From contig NW_020825444.1 of the NCBI RefSeq assembly GCF_003286085.1, forward strand, positions 1-64,000: a stretch of 64,000 bases of DNA. The letters are read 5' to 3'. This stretch comes from Drosophila persimilis (lineage: Eukaryota; Arthropoda; Insecta; Diptera; Drosophilidae). Both the position numbers and the translations under genes were made by a program. Below the pieces are notes generated by a model. The model was not told where the DNA came from and searched no databases. It saw nothing but the letters and a program-made list of their open reading frames with translations. Below, one piece after another: positions 1 through 10,417 of the stretch. Numbering within the stretch: position 1 is the first letter of the stretch; every line of letters starts with the position of its first letter.

Positions 1-283
1 TAGTAAATGTATGTCAATTATCGCTTATTTTACCTTGTCTGCATCAATGTATTTGTTGTAGATGTCAATTGTGTGTTTCTGTAGTTTTGCATGTCCGTAG
101 ATAGTTGTCCATAGTTTTAGGTACTTGCCTGTGATATTAGGAATAAGTTTTTGTAAATTAATGTAGTTTTCTGTAGTTAATTGTATATTTTTCGTAGTTT
201 TCTGATTAGTTTTACCTTTTTACTCTTCTTTCCCACCTATTTGCCATTCCCATATTCCCCTTGGCATGTGGAAACACTAAAAA
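1..283 (+). repeat. Non-LTR retrotransposon 3' UTR end (plus sense)
   Basis: Matches 19964-20250 and, in reverse complement, the poly-T-flanked segments at 41106-41460 and 44284-44530. It ends in a short A-run. The AT-rich text has no coding potential. Many single-base gaps relative to the second copy suggest base-calling errors here. Confidence 0.7.
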
Positions 284-330
284 TACCACGCAATACCAGA
301 CCATAATGACCGATAACACACAAAAGTCAA

Positions 331-722
331 TGTTCGGGCCAGCCGCTGAAGAATAACCGTAACTTTAAATTATTATTATTGTATGAGCAGAGAGAGCCGC
401 CTATGTTGTAGACGTTGACGTTCTGCAGAGCTGCTGCGCTCTCCCGCTAAAGGGGCTCTCTGCCGCCGCCACTTCGGCAATTACTTTGATCTGCTGCCGC
501 CACTTCGGCAGTCACTTTGATCTAACGCCGTCGTATATAGTTTAGTTCTATGCTAACCCCTCTGCGCATTGGTTGCATATCGATCTCGCATAAAGTTCAT
601 CTGGCAATAGCAAGCATCGGCTTCCGCTAAGCCACCAAGATTAAATACGAATTATAAAGTTTAACCCAAAATCTTTTTATTTTGAAATACATAGGTGCCA
701 AAAAAGCTTGGCATCTCAAACA
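331..722 (+). repeat. BEL1 5' LTR, first copy
   Basis: 392 bases with TG...CA ends. Contains two copies of a ~31-base GCCGCCACTTCGGCA-type hairpin motif and a TATA-like GTATATAG around 533-540. It is a few bases shorter than its 397-base counterpart at 20301-20697 because of single-base gaps. Confidence 0.95.
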
Positions 723-1053
723 TTGGTGACCCCGACGTGATATAAAACCATTGCTTAATCGCGTTCCGTTTTTAAAACACTTATTAACTATACAATATTG
801 TTGTTGGGTAGTTTAAATACCAACAAATACATTTGTGTGCACATTAAAAACAGTTTAAAGTGCAAATTCAGTGAGAGTGCGGCTGGAATATTTATAGACG
901 AATTCCGGTACTTTAAGCGTCGAATCTCTCATTCTCTGCGCAGCTGCAGCCGCGGTTTGACTTTTCGTGTCTGCATTCTCGGTCTCGCGTCTATACATCG
1001 TCGCTTAAGCGGTATTCATTTTCCGTTGTTGTGTCGATTGCACAACGGTTAAC

Positions 1054-4000
1054 ATGGACAACGAACCAAATACAGACGCGGGCGGAAATATTGTGGTGGC
1101 TGATTCCAGACTGAGTCTGTATAAACGTAAAAGTCAGTCATTATATGATCGATTGCACAGGCTTGGCGAATCCTTCGCGGGGAATAAAATCGACAAGCTG
1201 ACCGCCGCGGAAGTCGAGGTGCGCCTTGATATGTTGGCAGAAATTCGAGCGGAATTTAATAAGGCCCATAATGAGTTGGGCTCTCGATCAAAACGAGATT
1301 GGGAGTGAGCTACGCGAAATCTTCGATACTCTTTTCATATCGTTGAAAGCTGAGTTGCTGGCTGCTGTTGAAGTAAGCCAGTCACACGCCGCTGCCAATT
1401 CTACGACTCTGCCAAGCCATTCCGGACATAGTACCATCATCATGGCTCACAAGCAGCGACTTCCTGAGCTGAAGGTGCCGAAGTTTTCTGGTGGATACGT
1501 CGAGTTCTCGGATTTTATGGCAATGTTCAAATCGGTGATTGAAGCGGATGCGGATCTCAGTGACATCGAGAAATTCCAGCACCTTCGCTCTTGCCTCGTG
1601 ATGCGGCTTTGGATTCGGTTCGATCGTTGGAGCTCTCCAGTGCCAATTATCGTGCGGCTCTGGATATACTTAATAAACGCTTTAATAACAAAAGACTTGT
1701 TTTCCAGGCACACATCAAGAGATTCTTGGGCTAAAGAGGGTAGACTCGCCTTCTGCTAAAAGGCTTCGGGAGTTTTCGGATGCAGTCAATTACACATGCG
1801 AGCGTTGCAGACATTGGGAACTGCTGAGGAGATTTCGGGATTCATGGTTATCAACATGCTGCTGCAGAAGTTGGATTCGAAGACGCAAACCAAATGGGAG
1901 GAGCACACATCGTCGGATGCTATACCTACCGCAGAGGAATTCTTCGAATTCTTGCAGCAACGCTGCCAGAAAATGGAGCGATTGGAATATGCTACAGCGA
2001 CACACGCTAGTAGCGATCAGGTGGGAAAAAAACCATTCCTATACGCATGTTAAGAAAACGTTGTAGCTTCCAACTCTTCCGCCGACCCGTCTGTATGCGT
2101 CTTTTGCCACTCAGCGGGCCATGGAATATACTCGTGCAAGATATTCGAAAATCTCTCACCGTTGCTGCGCCACAAAGAAGTGAAGAAGCTTTCCCTATGC
2201 TTCAATTGCCTAAAACCGGGGCACCGGACCCGCGCATGCAATAGTGGAAAATGTCGAGTATGCGGCGGTAGGCATCATAGTTTGTTGCACTTCGTTAGTA
2301 TGCAGCCCACAACACAAGGCTGCCCAGGTATTACTCCTCCCGATCTGGCCGTTCAACCGGACACTCTTTCCGTTGCTCAAAATTCTGCTAGCAGCTCGTC
2401 TCTACCTTCGTCTACCTCTCTTGCTGCCCAAGGTCTTAACTCTGATGTCGTGCTTCTGGCTACAGCCGTGGTTCTCGTGAAGAATCGGTCTGGCGTTTAG
2501 TTCCTTGTCGTGCCATCTTAGATTCAGGATCGCAGCTGCATCTCGTCACATCCAGGTTCGCCCAGCAGCTTCAGCTTAGGAGAACTCAATCGTCTGCACT
2601 TGTGTCTGGGCTGGGCGATACCAGCGTTTCTACTGAGGGATCCACCATAAGCATTTGTATGCATTCTCGCACCTCTGCTTACACAACTACGCTTACTGCT
2701 CTCATCGCCCCCCACGATTACCGATTCTCAACCAAGTATGGCAGTAATGTATCCGATTGGCGTATTCCATCTAACATTCAGCTCGCTGATCTGCATTTTT
2801 CAATCCTCAACGGGTTGATCTTCTCATTGGTGCGAGCGTATTTTATGATCTCCTCTGCGTAGGGCAAATCAAACTCACCGATGGACTGCCTCTTCTGCAG
2901 AAGACCCGGCTTGGTGGATCGTATCTGGTGGTGGACAGAAGGTATCAAGCTCGGCGCTTTTGGCCACGCACAATTGTCCAGATTCGATAGCTGAGATGGA
3001 AGCAAGGTTGGATAAAAATCTTCGTATGTTTTGGGAAGTCGAGAATTGTGTGGAGGTTGGGTTGAATACAAAGAAGAAGACGATGTGCAGCACATTTCGT
3101 AAGCCACCTTTCACGGTTGCCATCCGGGGAGTATGCAGTTCGTCTGCCGCTAAACACAATATTGATCGTTTAGGAGAATCTTATGCTCAGGCTTATCGAC
3201 GGTTCATCAGTCTGGAGCGAAAACTGGAGCGTAATCCCTACACTAAAGGAGCGGTATTCCGCCTTTATGAGGGAGTACATTGATTTGCATCATATGCACC
3301 AAGTCAACCCTGATTCCCGTAGCCTCTGCAAATATTTCTTGCCTCATCACTGTGTCCTAAAGGAGGACAGTACGACGACAAACTCCGTGTCGTTTTCGAT
3401 GGATCTGCAGCTACATCAACTGGATATTCTCTAAATGATGTGATGATGACAGGCCCTGTTATTCAGCCTGCATTGTTTAACATATTGATTCGCTTTCGAA
3501 CATATCCAGTCGCTCTCACTGGGGACATTTGTAAAATGTACCGCTGCGTACGAGTGTCTCCACCCGACAATTTGTATCAATGCATCCTATGGCGAGATTC
3601 CAACGAGTCCGAGGTTCAAGTCTACACATTAGACACCGTCACATACGGGACGAGGGGCTGCATCATTTTAGCGGTCCGCGCAATGCACCAGCTGGCCATC
3701 GACGAGGGTGAATCCTACCCTCTTGGCTCAGCTGCTCTGCGGCAGGAGTTTTACGTGGATGACCTTATTTCGGTCGGTAATTCGGGTCGCACAGGTCATG
3801 GACAGATGCACCAAACATCAGCTTTACTGTCCCGTGGTAACTTTAGACTTAGGAAATGGTGCTCCAGTCACCAGGAAGTACTTGAGGGAACCCCTGAAGA
3901 TGACATAGAGAAGTTCCTAAAGTTTAATGATGGAAGCGACATAGCCAAAACTCTCGGCTTAGCGTGGGACCCTGCTTCGGATCAGCTGCTTTTTGCCTTG

Positions 4001-6332
4001 TCCGCACTGGACACAACCTCAAAGCCATCAAAGCGGTCGGTTTTATCTACGATTGCGCGGTTCTACGACCCTCTTGGATTGATAAATCCAGTCATCGTCA
4101 GGTGCAAAATCTTCCTTCAGCAGCTTTGGAGAGAAAATTTGGATTGGGATGAAAGCCTACCCTCAGCGTTGCATTCAAATTGGATGGACTTGAGAAATAG
4201 TTTGGCAAGCATTTCTCGGATCTCATTTCCTCGCTTGGTTCTTCGTTCTAGTGTGGCTACAGAAGTTCACGGATTCTGTGATGCCAGCTTAGAAGCATAT
4301 GGCGCTTGCGTGTATGTCGTGTCCAGGGAAGCCCAGTCTTCGAGCCACGTTTTGTGCTCAAAGTCGCGAGTGGCGCCGCTAAAGACTATATCGATTCCTC
4401 AACTGGAATTAAGTGGAGCCCATTTGCTTGCGAAAATCATGCAGAATGTAAAGGACATGGGAATCTTTACAGGTCGGTTCTATTGCTGGTCGGATTCGTC
4501 AACAGCATTATCTTGGATTAGGGACGAGCCAGCTAAATTTCAAGTTTTCGTGGCAAATCGAGTGGCATCAATTCAGGAGTTGACGGCAGACATGGAATGG
4601 CGCTATGTTCCCACATCTTTAAATCCTGCTGATATTCTCTCGAGAGGCTCGCTTCCCAACCATCTTATCCAGTCAGAGCTATGGTTTCACGGCCCATCTT
4701 TTTTGCTATGCTCCAAGGATGAGTGGCCCGTATCTCCTACTAACAACATAGCAACTTTGGAGCTTCGCAAGAGAGGATTGCTAATCACGTCTCCACATGC
4801 CGATCTCACGTCCGGATGCAAATTTGCGAATTTATTCTTTCGCATGCAGCGCACATTCGCCTACATGCATAAATTTATACATCGTATTAGGCATCCAGGA
4901 CTCACCGTTTCTGATATTCGGCAAGGAACGCATCTTCTAATTCGACACATTCAGCTGGCAAATTTGTGGATGGACATAAAGGAGATTCGGCGCAATGGTC
5001 AAGTCATTAAATCCAGTTCTATTAGTTCGCTCAACCCGTTCATCGATCATTCTGGACTACTTAGAGTTGGAGGTCGTCTTGGCAACTCATCGCTAGGATT
5101 TGACGCTCAGCACCCGTTCATTCTGCCAAAGGGACATTCCATTACCTTTGCGCTGATAAGATATTATCATGAAAGAAACCTCCATGCCGGACCTCGCGCC
5201 TTGCTATCCAAAATTCGGCTGGAATATTGGCCCATTGGAGGTGTTAAGGCAGTGTCAAGGGTCGTCAGCAGATGTGTGAGATGCTTCAGGACTAGGCCGC
5301 GCATGGTCGAACACATCATGGGAGACCTACCTAAGGAACGTTTGGAATGATCTCGAGCTTTTGAAGTCACTGGAGTAGATTACTGTGGACCTTTTTTCTA
5401 CCGATCAGAAATCCGCACAAGGCCTCCGATCAAGTGCTACATTAGCGTATTCATCTGCTTCACTTCCAAGGCTATACACATGGAGCTCGTAAAGGATTTG
5501 ACCACTGCATCGTTTCTAGGCGCACTAAAGCGTTTTACTTCCACTCGAGGAAGGCCAAGTCAAATTTGGTCGGACAATGCGACAAACTTCGTTGGCGCCA
5601 AGAACGAGCTTCTGGAGCTAAAGAAGCTCTGTCTGAGCGAACCGCATATGAAGGAGGTCCACGAATCCTGCTTGGCTGACTCGATCGACTGGCGTTTCAT
5701 TCCACCTCGCTCTCCGCATTTTGGCGGGTTGTGGGAAGCGGCCGTGAAGACCGCAAAATATCACCTGTACCGCTCAGTTGGACCATCTGTGCTTAGCTTC
5801 GACGAGCTGCGCACTCTGATCTGTCAGATCACTGCAATTGTTAACTCTCGCCCTTTGCTCTCGCTTTCAGAAAATCCTGATGATTTAGACGTTTTTGACT
5901 CCTGCTCATCTGCTTTTAGGCGGCCCCCATGAGCAAATCCTCGAGCCTGACCTAACGAAGCTGAACTACAATCGTCTGGATGGCTGGCAGCGGGTCACCC
6001 AACTACAGCAAATATTTTGGAGCCGTTGGCGCGAAGAGTATCTCACTCTTTTGCAAGAGCGCGCGAAGTGGCGCACCCCCGCGCAAAACATCTGCAAGAA
6101 CGACCTCGTTCTGGTGAAGGACGAAAATCTTCCTCCAATGCGTTGGCCACTGGCTAGAGTGGTCGATGTCGTTTTGGGCAAGGACGGAGTGTGTCGCGTC
6201 GCTGACCTGAAGACATCCTCAGGAAACATCAGGAGGGCCGTCACTCGGCTATGTTTGCTGCCCCTTAAGGAATCTGTTGAGAGACTAGCTCCCAACGGGG
6301 GGAGTATGTTCGGGCCAGCCGCTGAAGAATAA
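1054..6332 (+). pseudogene. gag-pol: BEL1 gag-pol, first copy, broken by many 1-base indels
   Basis: Same polyprotein as at 21032-26320: gag with CCHC knuckles, aspartic protease, reverse transcriptase, RNase H and integrase. The reading frame is broken repeatedly between about 1280 and 3800 (for example near 1280, 1596, 1720, 1791, 2030, 2500 and 2710) and again near 5892. It is open from 3440 to 5350 (RT YVDD, RNase H, integrase zinc finger). It stops at the same TGA as the second copy (5348-5350) and resumes at 5480-5932 with the integrase core. The breaks are single-base gains or losses, often in short homopolymers, with few substitutions. The two other BEL1 copies agree with each other at these sites, so the indels are private to this copy. 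They may be sequencing errors rather than decay. Confidence 0.9.
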
Positions 6333-6703
6333 CCGTAACATTAAAATTATTATTATTGTATGAGCAGAGAGAGCCGCCTATGTTGTAAGACGTTGACGTT
6401 CTGCAGAGCTGCTGCGCTCTCCCGCTAAAGGGGCTCTCTGCCGCCGCCACTTCGGCAATTACTTTGATCTGCTGCCGCCACTTCGGCAGTCACTTTGATC
6501 TAACGCCGTCGTATATAGTTTAGTTCTATGCTAACCCCTCTGCGCATTGGTTGCATATCGATCTCGCATAAAGTTCATCTGGCAATAGCAAGCAATCGGC
6601 TTCCGCTAAGCCACCAAGATTAAATACGAATTATAAAGTTTAACCCAAAATCTCTTTTTATTTTGAAATACATAGGTGCCAAAAAAGCTTGGCATCTCAA
6701 ACA
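6307..6703 (+). repeat. BEL1 3' LTR, first copy
   Basis: 397 bases, the same family as 331-722. It is preceded by a purine tract (ACGGGGGGAGTA), and the polyprotein stop codon lies 26 bases inside the LTR. GTCAA follows directly as the target duplication. Confidence 0.95.
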
Positions 6704-6744
6704 GTCAATTCAAATTCAAATTGCATTATCAATGCCAGTGTGTT

Positions 6745-7723
6745 ATCGGCCGCCAACTTCGGTTTTTTTACGCCCAGCCGGAAAGAGCCGGGAGCAGGCA
6801 TTTACGCACATACATACAGACGATACTGCAGCCCGAGCGGAAGAAGCAGCGAACGGATCGAACATTACAAACGCACCTGGTTCGAGTCTGAGCTCGGGCA
6901 TCAGCCCAGTCAGGATCGTGGCTTGAGGATCCTCATCCGAGGACTCTCCCACTCCACGCTGCCAGTCTGGACTCGCAGCAGTATGCTGAACGAGGGGTTC
7001 ACGGTTCGGTTTGTAAGGGTGATCACCGATCGATTCGATCGCAGCCGCCAATTCAACCTCTTCGAGGCTGAGATCGCCCCCAAACCGGACCGTGGCCAAT
7101 TCGATGTGTTGAGGATGAGACGAATGGGTGGGAGGCCCGTCACGGTTGAGAGACTTGGAGTCTTCCGTGACCCTGCCCAGTGCCATTGTTGCCAGGTGTT
7201 TGGCCACACCCACGCATATTGTAGACGCGCTGCAGTTTGCATGAAATGCGCGGGTTGGCACCTGACGACAGACTGCAGCAAGCCGAGGAGTGCCGCTCCC
7301 AAATGCGCCAACTGCCAGGGCCAGCACATCAGCTCATACAAGGGATGCCCATCCTTTAAGGCAGCCAGGCAGCGGCTCGTGGCCCACAGGGTCGCCAGGG
7401 AGGAGGAGCATCGCAAACAGCAACCACAGCCAATCCAACAGCGACAGCAGCCAATCCACCGTCGCCAGCAGCAGCCACATCCACAGCCATCCATAATCCG
7501 CAGCAGCAACGCCAACACCAACCGGATCGGCAGCATCGGCAGCAGCATCGGTATCGCGACCAACATCCCCAGCCATCGACCAGGGGGCGCCAACACCAGA
7601 GGTTCCAGCCGATGCAGCCGACCGCCAGCACCAGCAGCAGCAGCGGCCAGTAGCTCAGTGCGATGGCAGCTGCATTCAAAATCTGCAATTATACGTACAG
7701 CGTACACAGTTGTCTCTCGTTAG
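6745..7723 (+). pseudogene. gag: Jockey-clade non-LTR gag fragment, plus strand, first copy
   Basis: An open frame reads through the BEL1 LTR end into a non-LTR Gag. Visible parts in order are a conserved GLRILIRGLSHSTLP block, an RRM-like region, and three zinc knuckles: CHCCQVFGHTHAYC (CX2CX4HX4C), CMKCAGWHLTTDC and a third CANC...H...C. A Q/H-rich tail follows. This arrangement is typical of jockey-type elements, a group that includes HeT-A, TART and TAHRE. Gag packages element RNA and, in telomeric members, targets it to chromosome ends. The frame ends at 7723 in the divergent Q/S-rich zone, just before a Helitron at 7737. The true N-terminus, endonuclease and reverse transcriptase are absent. 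The apparent ORF start upstream lies in LTR sequence and is not the real start. Confidence 0.8.
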
Positions 7724-7736
7724 TTTGTGTTTTTTT

Positions 7737-8737
7737 TATACCCGATACTTAAAATGAGTATTGGGGTATATTAGATTTGTGGTAACAGTGGATGTGTGTT
7801 ACGTCCAGAAGGAATCGTTTCCGACCCCATAAAGTATATATATTCTTGATCAGCCAACGATGTTTTGGATCCAGACTTCTGTGATATGTCACTGCTACAA
7901 AAACATTTCAAAACTTTGCGCCGCCCACTTCCGCCCTCACAAAGGGCGAAAATCTGTGGCATCCACAATTTTAAAGATACGAGAAAACTAAAAACGCAGA
8001 ATCGTAGAAGATGACTATATCTTACAGACTGAAAAATCTTAACCAGATCGTATAATTATTACAGCCAGAATCACGAAAACAATTTCACTCTTTCTCGCTC
8101 TGTCTCACTCTAACACACAGGTTTCATGGCCGGTTTTGCCAATTGCAAAATATGAGTTCAAGGATCTCAGAACCCATTAGAGCTAGAGCAACCAAATTTA
8201 GTATCCACACTCCTGTGGTATCGGACCTTGACCGTTTTGTGTCAAAATTTCGCCGCACCCCCTTCCGCCCCCGCAAAGGACGAAAATCTGGGGCAACCAC
8301 AAATCTCAGAGACTATTAAGGCTAGATTAACCAAATTTGGTGCACACACTCCTTTAAGATGTCACTATAAAACGTATATCTCAGAATTTCGCCCCACCCC
8401 CTTCCGCCCCCACAAAGGACGAGAATCTGCTGCATCCACAATATTGCAGATTCGAGAAAACTAAAAACGCAGAATCATAGAGAATGAACATATCTATCAG
8501 ATTACTGAGTCTGGATCAGATCAGATAATTTTTATAGCCAAAAGTAAGAAATCAATTTGCAGTGGCTACGCAGCGCCCGACGTCACGCACAGACTGATTT
8601 TCTGTCTCTCTCACACGCACTCTTTGTCGTGTCGTTTAATATTCGCGGCGTCTGCCGGAGGAGAGCCATACTGACTTAGTATCGGGTACAACTGTAGAGT
8701 TGCGGTGTCCGCAGCAACTCACAACGTTCCCCCTCGT
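7737..8737 (+). mobile_element. ISY/DINE-1-like Helitron, copy 1
   Basis: Starts TATACCCGATACT and ends CCCCCTCGTT. The inverse of the first 13 bases recurs ~65 bases before the 3' end, followed by a small GC hairpin. The microsatellite core is deleted (text jumps from GATCAG to CCAACGATG). Non-coding; short ORFs in it are chance. Confidence 0.88.
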
Positions 8738-9852
8738 TATACCCGATACTCAAAATGAGTATTGGGGTATATTAGATTTGTGGTGAAAGTGGATGTGTGT
8801 AACGTCCAGAAGTAATCGTTTCCGACCCCATAAAGTATATATATTCTTGATCAGCATCAATAGCCGAGTCGATTGAGCCATGTCTGTCTGTCCGTCTGTC
8901 CGTCCGTCCGTCTGTCCGTCTGTCCGTCCCCTTCAGCGCCTAATGCTCAAAGACTATAAGAGCTAGAGCAACGATGTTTTGGATCCAGACTTCTGTGATA
9001 TGTCACTGCTCCAAAAATATTTCAAAACTTTGCCCCGCCCACTTCCGCCCCCACAAAGGGCGAAAATCTGTGGCATCCACAATTTCGACGATACGAGAAA
9101 ACTAAAAACGCAGAATCGTAGAAGATGACTATATCTTTTAGAGTGCAAAATCTGAACCAGATCGTATAATTATTACAGCCAGAATCACGAAAACAATTTC
9201 ACTCTTTCTCGCTCTGTCTCACTCTAACACACAGGTTTCATGGTCGGTTTTGCCAATTGCAAAATATGAGTTCAAGGATCTCAGAACCTATAAAAGCCAG
9301 AGCAACCAAATTTGGTATCCACACTCCTGTGATATCGGACCTTGACCGTTTCCTGTCCAAATTTCGCCACACCCCCTTCCGCCCCCGCAAAGGACGAAAA
9401 TCTGAGGCAACCACAAATCTCAGAGACTATTAAGGCTAGAGTAACCAAATTTGGTACACACACTCCTTTAAGATGTCACTATAAAACGTATTTCTCAGAA
9501 TTTCGCCCCACCCCCATCCGCCCCCACAAAGGACGAAAATCTGTTGCATCCACAATATTGCAGATTTGAGAAAACTAAAAATGCAGAATCATAGATAATG
9601 ACCATATCTATTAGATTGCTGAATCTGGATCAGATCAGATCATTTTTATAGCCAAAAGGAACAAATCAATTTGCAGTGGCTACGCAGCGCCCGACGTCAC
9701 GCTCAGACTGATTTTCTGTCTCTCTCGCACGCACTCTTTGCCGTGTCGTTAAATATTAGCGGCATCTGCCGGAGGAGAGCCATACTGACTTAGTATCGGG
9801 TATAACCGTAGAGTTGCGGTGTCCGCAGCAACTCACAACGTTCCCCCTCGTT
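8738..9852 (+). mobile_element. ISY/DINE-1-like Helitron, copy 2
   Basis: Full-length copy abutting copy 1 head to tail. The 5' end is at 8738, a (CTGT/CCGT)n core lies at about 8882-8930, a CT-rich tract at about 9714-9738, the subterminal inverted repeat at 9792-9804, a hairpin at 9813-9832 and the 3' end CTCGTT at 9852. Confidence 0.9.
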
Positions 9853-9936
9853 TTTTTTTAAATTAATGTTATTTAATGGCGAGAAGAAAGTTTGTCGGTA
9901 GTAGTAGTGGCGGAGGGGGAAGGGACTTTTTGTCAT
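9853..9936 (-). repeat. Poly(A)-type 3' end of a short non-LTR piece (minus sense), split by BEL2
   Basis: A T-run next to the Helitron end reads as a poly(A) tail on the minus strand. It is followed by 70-odd bases ending GTCAT, the BEL2 target duplication. The other half of this piece lies at 13384-13872. The same arrangement recurs at 14982-15065, 29841-29924 and 34957-35040. Confidence 0.55.
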
Positions 9937-10307
9937 TGTGGAGATAATGTTTTTTATCCCCAATCGGCCGACTAATTATTCCAATTAAATAAAACTCGGC
10001 GCAGAAATAAAATTGCGATATGTTCTTTAATGCGTGACATCCAAATTGCAAGTGTGGCTTGCCTGCCCTTTACATTGCCGCTCCGATCGCTAAGCGCAGC
10101 TTCGCTCGGCCGACGTCGGTAGGCAGACGCAAAGCGGAGATAGCGAAGAGCGAGCTGGCAGAGAGCGTTTAGCAGGGCAAGCAAGCGCAAAGCTTTAACA
10201 AACAAATGAGTGACATAGACATAAGTAACAAACAAAATAAGCGGCTGAGGGCCAAGAATTAGGTGCTATTTGGCAAGCAGCTAATCGGCTGGGTTCTGCT
10301 CCCAACA
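9937..10307 (-). repeat. BEL2 3' LTR, copy A1
   Basis: 371 bases. In plus orientation it starts TGTGGAGATAATG and ends CCCAACA. It differs from the partner LTR by an A/G near the end and a C/G in the last ten bases. Confidence 0.93.
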
Positions 10308-10417
10308 TTCACCCCCCGTTGGAAGGCAAAGGCTTTCAACAGATCCACCCTGAAGGGGCAAAACCGCTATTTTTCCAACGGCCCTCTTGAAGATGCTTGC
10401 TTGTGCGCAGCTGGCGG

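Larger units (their letters stand above)
331..6703 (+). mobile_element. BEL1 LTR retrotransposon, first copy
   Basis: BEL/Pao-type element with LTRs at 331-722 and 6307-6703, both starting TGTTCGGG and ending CAAACA. The primer-binding site begins at 723, and a G-rich tract precedes the 3' LTR. The 5-base target duplication GTCAA lies at 326-330 and 6704-6708. It is inserted into the loop of a non-LTR leader palindrome that is seen uninterrupted at 13777-13841. Confidence 0.95.

Noticed and set aside
6743..7707. 194- and 265-residue minus-strand frames over the plus-strand gag
   Set aside because: Antisense shadows of the Gag frame, which carries the three zinc knuckles; rich in W, C and L without domain features.
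9342..9569. 60-88-residue frames in every Helitron (for example MTVSCPNFATPP...)
   Set aside because: They follow the repeated GC/CT-rich Helitron text and shift with each indel. The element is non-coding and has no Rep/helicase.
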